Shown in pieces: positions 1 to 7,103 of a DNA stretch of 15,606 bases. The notes beneath the pieces are model-generated. The model was not told the DNA's origin and made no database searches. It worked only from the letters and a program-made list of their open reading frames with translations. Origin of the DNA: Deltaproteobacteria bacterium. Its GTDB lineage: Bacteria > UBA10199 > SPLOWO2-01-44-7. Where the stretch lies: assembly GCA_030688705.1 (NCBI GenBank), contig JAUYJH010000021.1, positions 1-15,606 of the forward strand. Direction: 5' to 3'. The first letter of the stretch is position 1, and every line of letters starts with the position of its first letter. The position numbers were made by a program, and so were the translations under genes.

Positions 1-1
1 G

Positions 2-769
2 CCGATCGCGGCCAAGGCCGGTGCCGTCGTGATCGACAATACCTCTTGTTTTCGCATGGAGCCCGATGTTCCGCTGGTTGTTCCCGAAGTGAATCCCGAG
101 GCGATTGCCGATTATAAAAAAAGAAATATTATTGCGAATCCCAACTGCTCTACCATCCAATTGGTGGTGGTTTTGAAGGCCCTGATGAAAAAGGCCCCCA
201 TCAAAAGGGTGGTGGTTTCTACCTATCAATCGGTTTCGGGTGCGGGGACCGCCGCCATGGAAGAGCTCTCCAAGCAGACGGTTGCCCTCTTTTCACAGGG
301 GGAAGTTAAAGTTAAAGCCCTTCCTCACCGTATTGCCTTTAACTGCCTGCCGCATATCGATGTTTTTATGGAGGACGGTTATACCAAAGAAGAGTGGAAA
401 ATGATGCAAGAGACCTCCAAGATTTTGGGTGTCGATGTGCCATTGACCGCAACCACGGTGCGGGTGCCGGTTTTTTTCGGCCATTCGGAATCGGTCAATA
501 TCGAATTTGCGTCGCGTGTGACACTAGGGGAGGCGAGAGAAGCCCTGCGCGATATGCCGGGTGTGCAAGTTTTGGATGATCCGAAAAAGAATCTCTATCC
601 CATGGCTACCGATGCCGCGGGGACCGACCCCGTTTATGTCGGTCGCATTCGCGAAGACAAGACGGTGCCGCACGGTTTGAATGTGTGGATCGTGGCCGAT
701 AACATCCGCAAAGGGGCCGCCTTGAACGCCATTCAGATTGCCGAGATGTTGATACAGAAATATCTATAG
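2..769 (+). CDS. asd: Aspartate-semialdehyde dehydrogenase, 3' part (5' end outside window)
   Basis: This enzyme reduces aspartyl phosphate to aspartate semialdehyde with NADPH, the branch point to lysine/diaminopimelate, threonine and methionine, in the cytosol. The open frame already runs at base 2, reading PIAAKAGAVVIDNTS, so the gene starts upstream and the GTG at position 29 is an internal valine. The catalytic cysteine is visible in the NPNCST motif (bases 137-154). Further on are the conserved RIAFNCLPHID segment and RVPVFFGHSESVNIEF, which carries the conserved active-site histidine. About 255 residues are present; family members are about 330-370, so roughly the first quarter (the dinucleotide-binding start) is missing. 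The stop is TAG at 767-769. A palindromic repeat and then truA follow on the same strand. Identification is firm. Confidence 0.95.
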   Translation, partial: PIAAKAGAVVIDNTSCFRMEPDVPLVVPEVNPEAIADYKKRNIIANPNCSTIQLVVVLKALMKKAPIKRVVVSTYQSVSGAGTAAMEELSKQTVALFSQGEVKVKALPHRIAFNCLPHIDVFMEDGYTKEEWKMMQETSKILGVDVPLTATTVRVPVFFGHSESVNIEFASRVTLGEAREALRDMPGVQVLDDPKKNLYPMATDAAGTDPVYVGRIREDKTVPHGLNVWIVADNIRKGAALNAIQIAEMLIQKYL

Positions 770-776
770 TCCCGTG

Positions 777-895
777 TTGTCATCCTGAGCGTTAGCGAAG
801 GATCCCGGGATTCGGAGTTTACCCTGAACGAAGTGAAGGGCCCCGAGATTCTTCGCTAACGCTCAGAATGACAAACGCGAAGGGCTCAGAATGAC
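777..895. repeat. Palindromic intergenic repeat, copy A, with one 23-nt tail unit
   Basis: The element opens with TTGTCATCCTGAG and its main part closes with CTCAGAATGACA. A perfect 14-bp inverted repeat, GAGCGTTAGCGAAG (787-800) and CTTCGCTAACGCTC (851-864), forms its long stem. A 23-nt tail unit (873-895, starting AAACGCGAAGGG) follows. Bases 802-895 are identical to 1730-1823 in copy B on the other side of truA. It fills the asd-truA gap. It contains no transposase gene and looks like a non-autonomous palindromic element. Confidence 0.9.
879..893 (+). promoter_or_regulatory. Repeat-derived ribosome-binding site and start codon of truA
   Basis: GAAGGG at 879-884 is a good Shine-Dalgarno match, six bases before the ATG at 891-893. 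Both lie inside the 23-nt tail unit of the palindromic repeat, which recurs twice after truA (1801-1823 and 1824-1846). The first two codons of truA, ATG ACA, are therefore wholly or largely repeat sequence; the conserved truA frame (RNIKL) begins just after. Confidence 0.7.
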
Positions 896-1787
896 AGTAC
901 GCAACATTAAATTAATTCTCGAGTACGACGGCACAAACTATTCCGGATGGCAGAGCCAAACCAACGGCACTGCCATTCAGGATGTTGTCTCGAAGGCGAT
1001 CCAAAAAATGGTGGAGCACACGGTGACGGTGCGCGGGGCCTCGCGCACTGATGCGGGGGTGCATGCGTTGGCGCAAGTGGCGGCTTTTGAAACCGGCCGT
1101 ACCATTTCATGCGGCAGTTTTTTAAAGGGCCTCAATGCATTGCTCCCCGAAGATATTCGTGTGAAACATTGCGAAGAAGTCGCGGCTGTTTTTCATCCGA
1201 TCCGCGATGCGCAGTGGAAAGAATATCACTATCAATTAGAAATCGGAGAAACCCCATCGGCTTTGAATCGCAACCGGGCATGGTGGGTGGGGCCTGTTTT
1301 GGATGTGGGGGCCCGGGAAAAGGCAAGCCGTTGTCGTATTGGTGAACACGATTTTAAAAGTTTTCAGGGTCCGCAGGCCGATACAAAGACAACGGTGAGG
1401 AGGGTGGACCAGTTGTCATTGCGAGCACAGCGAAGCAATCCCTCATTGCTACCGGGAGATTGCTTCGTCGGCCTTCGGCCTCCTCGCAATGACACAATAT
1501 GCCTCCAATTCATCGCCCCCGGCTTTCTTAAATACATGATCCGCAATATTGTGGGGACGCTGGTAGAAGTGGGGCAGGGGAGGCGTGCCGCTGGAGAGGT
1601 AAAAACAATTTTGGAATCTAAAGATAGAAAAAAGGCCGGGGGTTGCGCGCCGGCCTGCGGTTTATATCTTGTCCAAATTACATATGGACCCTTTGAAAAA
1701 TCCAGTTGTCATCCTGAACGGAGTGAAGAATCCCGGGATTCGGAGTTTACCCTGAACGAAGTGAAGGGCCCCGAGATTCTTCGCTAA
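891..1787 (+). CDS. truA: tRNA pseudouridine synthase A, carrying repeat-encoded segments
   Basis: TruA isomerises uridines 38-40 of the tRNA anticodon arm to pseudouridine. The N-terminal half has the family signature LEYDGTNYSGWQ and the catalytic motif RGASRTDAGVHA, with the nucleophilic aspartate at residue 54. The C-terminal half has FLKYMIRNIVGTLVEVGQGRR and the closing GLYLVQITY. At 298 residues it is longer than the usual 245-270. The excess is two foreign stretches. Residues about 175-201 (bases 1414-1494) are an in-frame palindromic repeat placed between the VRRVDQL strand and the LQFIAPGFL strand. Residues 273-298 are translated from repeat copy B after the natural end. Removing both leaves about 245 residues, a normal TruA. 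The frame is intact and key residues are kept, so activity is plausible but not shown. It follows asd on the same strand. Confidence 0.93.
   Translation: MTVRNIKLILEYDGTNYSGWQSQTNGTAIQDVVSKAIQKMVEHTVTVRGASRTDAGVHALAQVAAFETGRTISCGSFLKGLNALLPEDIRVKHCEEVAAVFHPIRDAQWKEYHYQLEIGETPSALNRNRAWWVGPVLDVGAREKASRCRIGEHDFKSFQGPQADTKTTVRRVDQLSLRAQRSNPSLLPGDCFVGLRPPRNDTICLQFIAPGFLKYMIRNIVGTLVEVGQGRRAAGEVKTILESKDRKKAGGCAPACGLYLVQITYGPFEKSSCHPERSEESRDSEFTLNEVKGPEILR
1414..1494. repeat. 81-bp palindromic repeat inserted in frame inside truA
   Basis: Perfect 12-bp terminal inverted repeats, TGTCATTGCGAG (1414-1425) and CTCGCAATGACA (1483-1494), enclose a second inverted pair, CGAAGCAATC (1431-1440) and GATTGCTTCG (1458-1467). 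The length is 27 codons and the element has no stop in the truA frame; it is read as LSLR...RNDT. A second member of the family lies at 7276-7353, also within a gene. Confidence 0.92.
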
Positions 1788-1846
1788 CGCTCAGAATGAC
1801 AAACGCGAAGGGCTCAGAATGACAAACGCGAAGGGCTCAGAATGAC
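1706..1846. repeat. Palindromic repeat, copy B, with two 23-nt tail units
   Basis: The element starts TTGTCATCCTGAA and its main part ends near 1800. It is followed by two perfect head-to-tail copies of the 23-nt tail unit (1801-1823, 1824-1846). From 1730 to 1823 it is identical to 802-895 of copy A. Its first part differs from copy A (ACGGAGTGAAG in place of GCGTTAGCGAAG), so the long stem is weakened here. It holds the last 26 codons and the TAA stop of truA and fills the gap between truA and the convergent 704-residue gene. Confidence 0.9.
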
Positions 1847-1867
1847 ACATCGGGGGCGGGGATGACA

Positions 1868-3982
1868 TTACTCAGGCAGTCCGGCATCGTTCTCACCATC
1901 GCCTTCTCCCTCGGTCGGCTCTGCCGCTGGTTCTTCTGCCGGGGGTGTCACCGGTTCCGGATTATAATCTGGCCCTTCTCCCGGGGCATAACGCCCGCGA
2001 ACATCGCTTTCAACACTTTCGAGGGTGTCGTACTCGGAGGCAAAGGCAAAATCGTTCCCCGCGCCGCCGCGGATGGTGTTTCCCGAAATAAGCGGAATGA
2101 GCGGCATTGTGCTTTGTATATCGGGCCTGCGGTTGCCTCCCTCGTTTTCATTACGAAAACTCCCCATCTCCGTAGTGCCCAGAATAAGCCACGAAAGAGT
2201 TTCGGTGTTTTCCCCGTCCCCCGCAAAACTTTGATAATTTTTGATACGGACAACGGTTGTTTCCGGTACGCTTCCCTTGTTATTGACCAAAATCACCAAC
2301 AAATCGTTACCCTCTTTTACGGCATAGGCTTTGTCATAGCCGGTCGGATCAATCCGGACAAATTGCTCTCCGCTATACCCATCCCTCTTTTCGACAACGA
2401 TTTCATTTTGTCTTCCAGCAAAAGAGACATTCACGTTGCTTCCCCATTCTTCGCTACTGCTGTCGCGGCTGTTTTCAGGGATAATATCATACATGACGCT
2501 TTGAGTCTGGCTCGCCCTTGTCCGGTTATTCCGGTCAAGCAGATCGTCCATGGTCAACCCCTCTTCCGACAGGCTGTTCTTTGGCGCCAGAATCATGTCA
2601 TCATTGTCCGAGCCGTCTATCTCCACCGCATTGTTGTCGAAGTTAACATCATGAAAGTCGATAATGTTGGCGCCGTTATTCCCCTTGAATTTGAAAGTAA
2701 AGGGGGCATTAAGAGAACCTTCTCTTGGGGCCAAGGCGCCGCGGACAATGACCACGGCGGTTCTGGGGGGGCCGTTGCCTGTCGCACCGACATAGGTGAT
2801 TTTAAGATCGTTTCCCTGTTCTTCGGCAAAAGCCATTTCGGCCCAGCTGGGCATCCCAAGAGACAAAACCGAATTGCCGGAAGTATCGGTCTCGCGAATT
2901 TCAATGACGTTGGGGTCCCTGGAGCGGGCCACTTCCCAACCCCTTGTTTCGGAGGTATTGATGACCGCATTCGCGGAAAGGGGGCTGTTTTGGCTTGAAA
3001 CGGGTTCCTCGATGCCGTGCCTCTCCGAGGCCGCGTCGGTTTCAAAACCATAGTCACGACCACCACCGCCGTAAATATCGTCAAGGCCTGCACCGCCGTC
3101 GAGGATATCATCGCCATCTTCCAGATCTTTGCGGAGGCCATAGGCTCCTTGTTCCCTCGCCGCGGCCATACCGGGATCGTCATCGCCGTAGAGGATATCC
3201 TTCCCCGCCATTCCGTAAATTTTGTCGTTTCCTTTAAGACCCAAAATATAATCGTTACCTTGCGATCCGTAAATCGTGTCGTAGCCGTCGGAGCCGGCAA
3301 TGTTAAAGCCCGCCACGGTGCCGTATTCTATGCCATGGCTCCCGTCGCTGATCCGGTAGGTGCGGCTCATATCGATCGTGACGCCGTGATCGAGATCGTG
3401 GGCGCTGATCCGAATGTCGGCCCGCACGTCCGTGACATGATTTTTGCCGACCCAATACCGTTTTTGTAAGGCACCTTGCGCGTCTTTGTAAGTTTCAACA
3501 TAAATGATATCGCGGCCCCGATTGTAGGCCCGAAAATCGGTCGTGGTATCGGAGAGTTTAAAATCAATAACCGAGCGTTGCGCCGGGTCCTCCTCGATAT
3601 AAACAGAACCGGCATATTCGGCCCCCTCCACCAGCCCCATGTCACTTCTAATATCATTACGGACGGTGACCGGGCCATTTTTCCAACCGGGATCCGGGTT
3701 GTAAATCTGTCCGGTGGTTGAAGAAGTGGTTTCTCCCGTTCCGGCCGGCGCGCTCCATTCACCGGTCGCCAAAAATTGGTTGATGACGGCCAGACTCGAT
3801 TTTAATTTGGCCTCCAAAATCTCAACATCCGCGCGGTCTTCCATTTCCATGTACTCGTCCCACTTTTTCGCCTGGCGGATTTCGACGAGCGATTCCTGAA
3901 TGCGGTCTTTCAACTGCTGTGCCTCTTCGGCGCTGACCGGCGCGGCGGTTGTGTCAAAAGTTTGGGCTTTGATCTTATTCAT
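1868..3982 (-). CDS. RTX-type calcium-binding repeat protein, function unknown
   Basis: This 704-residue acidic protein belongs to no family I can name as a whole. Residues about 18-72 are predicted helical and charged. Residues 230-314 hold glycine/aspartate nonapeptide repeats of the RTX (hemolysin-type calcium-binding) kind, such as GSQGNDYILG, GLKGNDKIYG and GGAGLDDIYG; one more stands at 639-644 (GGAGND). Two similar beta modules, residues 358-416 and 526-586, each contain GNDL followed by a TxVVxI strand, resembling the domain that accompanies RTX repeats in hemolysin-related proteins. The tail from residue 665 is rich in Pro and Glu. No signal peptide or membrane segment is visible; RTX proteins usually leave by type I secretion, but no transporter is in the window. 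The start overlaps the end of the preceding gene by 8 nt, with AGGAG about 9 nt upstream, suggesting translational coupling. Calcium binding is well supported; export is inference. Confidence 0.85.
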   Translation of the reverse strand: MNKIKAQTFDTTAAPVSAEEAQQLKDRIQESLVEIRQAKKWDEYMEMEDRADVEILEAKLKSSLAVINQFLATGEWSAPAGTGETTSSTTGQIYNPDPGWKNGPVTVRNDIRSDMGLVEGAEYAGSVYIEEDPAQRSVIDFKLSDTTTDFRAYNRGRDIIYVETYKDAQGALQKRYWVGKNHVTDVRADIRISAHDLDHGVTIDMSRTYRISDGSHGIEYGTVAGFNIAGSDGYDTIYGSQGNDYILGLKGNDKIYGMAGKDILYGDDDPGMAAAREQGAYGLRKDLEDGDDILDGGAGLDDIYGGGGRDYGFETDAASERHGIEEPVSSQNSPLSANAVINTSETRGWEVARSRDPNVIEIRETDTSGNSVLSLGMPSWAEMAFAEEQGNDLKITYVGATGNGPPRTAVVIVRGALAPREGSLNAPFTFKFKGNNGANIIDFHDVNFDNNAVEIDGSDNDDMILAPKNSLSEEGLTMDDLLDRNNRTRASQTQSVMYDIIPENSRDSSSEEWGSNVNVSFAGRQNEIVVEKRDGYSGEQFVRIDPTGYDKAYAVKEGNDLLVILVNNKGSVPETTVVRIKNYQSFAGDGENTETLSWLILGTTEMGSFRNENEGGNRRPDIQSTMPLIPLISGNTIRGGAGNDFAFASEYDTLESVESDVRGRYAPGEGPDYNPEPVTPPAEEPAAEPTEGEGDGENDAGLPE

Positions 3983-6386
3983 CGGTCACATCTCCTGTAT
4001 CTTCCCCTGCCATGGGGTTGAAAAAATCCCATTCATCGAAAAAGGCGTTTTGCGAGGCTTCCAGCTCCTCGAATTTTTTTCCCCATTCCTCGCCAATTTC
4101 GATTTCAGAATTCATCGGGTCGATTTTTAGAAGTTCGGTGACGGCATTTGTAATTTCCTCCTGGGCGGCAGTCATCTCATTACGGATGTGTTCCGGATCG
4201 CCCTGCCTCCAATTGCCACTCGGAAGATCTGGCTGGGTCGTATTGGTGAGGTTGGATTTTGAGGGAATTTCATACCAGTCATCTTTTATTCCTTCGCTCT
4301 TGTCGCTCCCCGCCGGCACGTCATCCCCGTTATCCAAATGGACCGATTCTGGATGCTCGTCCCCGATATGGATGAATGTGGCATGACTGTGGGATTCTTT
4401 GTTGCTGGTGTGGACATAGACACGATCACCTTCTGTTTCGCTTTCCCGCCACAAAAAGGTGACCTCTCTGGCATAGAGATCGCCCCCCTTGGAGACGACG
4501 ATATTGCGCCCCCCCCTTCCATCCACCACCGTCGCGTAAACGGGCATGTCGGGTGTTATTTCCGCGGCGCCGTAAGCCAAAAGATCCCGGAGCTTTTCTT
4601 CATTGGGGGCGGGGACTACGATAATATCATTGGCATCGGTTCCGGTAATGTTGCCGCGGATACCCTTGATAAAGATGCCGGTTCGGTATTCATCGTAGAG
4701 TTTATTGTTTTTATCCAGATAGACGGCGGAGACGCTGACTCTGCCGTTTTTCAGTCCGAATTTTTCGGCAATCTCTTCTCCCACATGATCTTCTTTACGA
4801 TCCACTCCCAGGGACTCTCTGATCTCACTGCCCGGATTGTGAACATCAAGAAATCTTGGGTCCGGGTCGAGAAAACCGCCGTGCGTGGAAAAATAGGCGG
4901 CATTTTGCGCGCGGCGGGCATCCTTCTTGTTGTTTGACAGCTTGCTTCCCCGGATCGCCCCTTCCCCATTGAGCACCGGGTCGATCCCCAGTTCTTCAAA
5001 AAAATTGGCGCGGCTGTTCGGGAGTTCCGGAAGGACTCTGCCGGTCGATCTAAAGTTGCTCGCGTCGATGACCATGGGGCTGATACGGGCGGTATGGAGT
5101 ATAGGCTCTCCCGCATCATCAAGACCGCCGTTGACCGCCACGCCGACGGTGGAAGCGGCGATATAGTATTGCCCGTTTGCCAGTTGGCCACTGGCCAGAG
5201 GCGAGGGATTGGTCGTGGTGATCCCTTCCACTTTGAGGCGGGCAACCACATTTTTTTCCGCGTCCTCGAATTTAAAAACGACGTTGGAGCCGTCGATCTC
5301 CACCCCATTTTTATCTTTCTTGCCGGTGGATTCGGAATCGATGATAAGCTCCGTTGTTTTGACGAAAACGAATTTTTTTCTCTCCTCTTCGGTCGGCGGT
5401 TTTTGCCCGATCATCTGTCCGCCCCCTTCGCGGGTGATGACCTGAAACGGTTTTGGATGATATCGGCCATTATCGAGTTTCGGTTTTCCCTCTTCATCGG
5501 CTTCGACCCAAAACCCTTCAACCGCGGTCATGTCAATTTGCGCCCCGAAAGTATTGTCCGCGTAGCCCAATCCTTGGGCATGCCGGGTGCCGTTTAGTTT
5601 AAGGTTATAGGTCCCCTCCGCGTCCGGCAAGCCGTCTCCCGCAAACACAACACCGTCTGTTGAAAGCAGGGCAGGGGCATATTCAGGGTCGCGGAAAGGA
5701 TCGACCGCCGGTTTCATTGTCATGGGATCCAGGAGTATCGTTTGGCCCGTTTCGGGATGGGCCGCCTTGATAAAGGAATTGGCTTTGTCTCTTGGATTTC
5801 CGATGTAACCGTCACCATTCAAATCTTCCATCGCGTTGAGCTCTTTGGTGTAAATTTCTTTTTGCGCGGCCAATCTCTCTTGGGCTTTTTCTATCTCCTG
5901 ATCGATTTTGGCGATGACGGCATCAAGCTCCGCGATTTTTTCACGAACGACCAGGGTTTCCCGCGGCGACATCTCCCCTTTGGCCAGCGCCTCTTCAAGG
6001 CTCGCTTTTTCTCTGACAAAGCGGGTATCGCGGACCGTCTCCATCTTGGTGATGAAGGAATCGAGGTAATAACGCCCTTCAGGATTGGCCATCAGCCAAT
6101 CTTCCACGGTGACCACTTTGGAAGGGGCAAAGTCGTTGATGGAAGGAGAGCCGTCTGTCGGTATGGTTCCGGGGGCGGTCGGCGCCCCGGCAAAAAGAAG
6201 ATCAAAAGGGTTGTCGGGAATGGCAGGAGCCGCCGCGGAGCCCCCTTCTTCACCGAAAAAATCGTTAACGGCATCGGCAATCGCGGGGTCTTGGTCCACG
6301 GGAGTTTGAGAGCCAAAGGGGAGTTCTTCGGGGTTGTTGGTCCCGAGCTCGGCGGCCTTAACGGTTGTGGTTTTGAAAATCTGCAT
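3975..6386 (-). CDS. Large calcium-binding-motif protein with N-terminal helical hairpin, unknown function
   Basis: This is 803 residues from the chosen ATG (6386-6384). A longer frame starts at 6425, but its ATG has no ribosome-binding site, whereas AAGG precedes the chosen one by about 10 nt. Residues 60-70 read NPFDLLFAGAP. Residues 105-185 form a charged helical hairpin like that of the upstream 188-residue protein. Residues 188-196, DLNGDGYIG, match the start of an EF-hand calcium loop. The middle is beta-rich with no family I recognise. Residues 577-591 contain one RTX-like unit (GTDANDII), and residues 624-675 resemble the beta modules of the 704-residue neighbour. Residues 730-780 are helical and acidic. 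There is no signal peptide or transmembrane segment. It overlaps the next gene by 8 nt (ATGAATAA), so the two large proteins are probably made together. Confidence 0.82.
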   Translation of the reverse strand: MQIFKTTTVKAAELGTNNPEELPFGSQTPVDQDPAIADAVNDFFGEEGGSAAAPAIPDNPFDLLFAGAPTAPGTIPTDGSPSINDFAPSKVVTVEDWLMANPEGRYYLDSFITKMETVRDTRFVREKASLEEALAKGEMSPRETLVVREKIAELDAVIAKIDQEIEKAQERLAAQKEIYTKELNAMEDLNGDGYIGNPRDKANSFIKAAHPETGQTILLDPMTMKPAVDPFRDPEYAPALLSTDGVVFAGDGLPDAEGTYNLKLNGTRHAQGLGYADNTFGAQIDMTAVEGFWVEADEEGKPKLDNGRYHPKPFQVITREGGGQMIGQKPPTEEERKKFVFVKTTELIIDSESTGKKDKNGVEIDGSNVVFKFEDAEKNVVARLKVEGITTTNPSPLASGQLANGQYYIAASTVGVAVNGGLDDAGEPILHTARISPMVIDASNFRSTGRVLPELPNSRANFFEELGIDPVLNGEGAIRGSKLSNNKKDARRAQNAAYFSTHGGFLDPDPRFLDVHNPGSEIRESLGVDRKEDHVGEEIAEKFGLKNGRVSVSAVYLDKNNKLYDEYRTGIFIKGIRGNITGTDANDIIVVPAPNEEKLRDLLAYGAAEITPDMPVYATVVDGRGGRNIVVSKGGDLYAREVTFLWRESETEGDRVYVHTSNKESHSHATFIHIGDEHPESVHLDNGDDVPAGSDKSEGIKDDWYEIPSKSNLTNTTQPDLPSGNWRQGDPEHIRNEMTAAQEEITNAVTELLKIDPMNSEIEIGEEWGKKFEELEASQNAFFDEWDFFNPMAGEDTGDVTDE

Positions 6387-6439
6387 CGCCTTATTACCTT
6401 GCAAACCTCTTGCCAAAATTGGCATCCAAAAGGGGCATT

Positions 6440-6486
6440 CTCATGAGGATTAAATGTAATAATATCAATATGTTATATATTTTTTG
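6440..6486 (-). promoter_or_regulatory. A/T-rich leader upstream of the 803-residue gene
   Basis: The 150-nt gap between the 188- and 803-residue genes holds an A/T-rich run (6447-6485) unlike its surroundings, followed upstream by a GGTCC tandem repeat. It is a plausible promoter region for the two large genes. I cannot pick out a convincing -35/-10 pair, so only the compositional signal is claimed. Confidence 0.3.
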
Positions 6487-6489
6487 CAG

Positions 6490-6526
6490 TTGGTCCATAG
6501 TCCTTGGTCCATGGTCCTCGGTCCAT
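6490..6526. repeat. 14-bp tandem repeat TTGGTCCATRGTCC
   Basis: Two head-to-tail 14-bp units, TTGGTCCATAGTCC (6490-6503) and TTGGTCCATGGTCC (6504-6517), are followed by a partial third (TCGGTCCAT). It lies just beyond the stop of the 188-residue gene. A related run is at 7487-7516 next to the ahcY stop. Confidence 0.8.
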
Positions 6527-6536
6527 TTTGGGGTCT

Positions 6537-7103
6537 TTACTCCCCATCCCTACCAGGTACCAACCAGGTAGAGGATTCGTTTTGGCGGCGGGCTAATTCT
6601 TCCTGAAATTTGGCCTCTTCGAGTTTTTCGAGCTTGGTCTTTTCGGTTTGGGCGCGGGCGACGTTTTTGTCAATTTCACGCAAGGCGTTGTCAATGGCCT
6701 CCATGCGTCCTCGGATATCCATCGCTTCTTCCGGTTTCAAATAGCCTTCCAAAGCATGGGCTAAGTTTTTGCGACGGTCGATCAGGTTGCGTTGTACCAG
6801 CGTGTAGCGGTCGATCACCGTTTTCATCAGTTGAGAGCGGGAGCCGATTTTGGGCATGGGCCCCAGAATATCTTTTTCCAAATCGGGAATTGATATCGGA
6901 TCGATGGGGTTGGCTTCGCGGAACTCCCGTGCGCGGCGTGCTCCCGCAAACAACATATCCATATCGTTTTGCACGGCATATGGGTCGGAAAAAGGATCGC
7001 CTTGCGCGGCGTTTTCATCCTGCATTCTGAAGGCCTCTTCCAGAACATCCAGGGGCGCGTTGATGGACTCGCCTTTTATTTTTGGGTCGAAACCGATGCT
7101 CAT
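6537..7103 (-). CDS. Hypothetical helical protein, paralogous to the N-terminus of the 803-residue neighbour
   Basis: This is a 188-residue protein of unknown function. Residues 48-55 read DMDMLFAGAR, matching FDLLFAGAP in the downstream 803-residue protein. Residues 88-170 are a long charged helical hairpin whose spacing and residues fit residues 105-184 of that protein, including an AL-x-G-x(3)-P-E turn and a closing ID-x(5)-AQ helix. It is thus a free-standing version of the larger protein's N-terminal region. It has no signal peptide, cysteine or membrane segment. Its ATG overlaps the stop of the upstream 91-residue gene by 4 nt (ATGA), with GGAG about 9 nt before it. The pairing suggests a chaperone-like or assembly partner, but that is inference. 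Confidence 0.82.
   Translation of the reverse strand: MSIGFDPKIKGESINAPLDVLEEAFRMQDENAAQGDPFSDPYAVQNDMDMLFAGARRAREFREANPIDPISIPDLEKDILGPMPKIGSRSQLMKTVIDRYTLVQRNLIDRRKNLAHALEGYLKPEEAMDIRGRMEAIDNALREIDKNVARAQTEKTKLEKLEEAKFQEELARRQNESSTWLVPGRDGE

Noticed and set aside
1801..1846. Tandem 23-nt units as a CRISPR remnant
   Set aside because: The units are directly adjacent with no spacers and clearly belong to the tail of the palindromic element; no cas genes are near.
777..1846. Insertion sequence or transposon carrying truA
   Set aside because: There is no transposase and no target-site duplication that I can identify; the flanking direct repeats are copies of a short palindromic element.
1862..2998. 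378-residue open frame on the + strand
   Set aside because: It lies wholly antisense to the RTX-type gene, whose minus-strand product has clear glycine/aspartate repeats; the + strand translation shows no family features.
1868..6386. Type III secretion translocator or effector genes
   Set aside because: Coiled coils and lack of signal peptides would fit, but no secretion-apparatus gene or recognisable domain is present; RTX repeats point more toward type I export.
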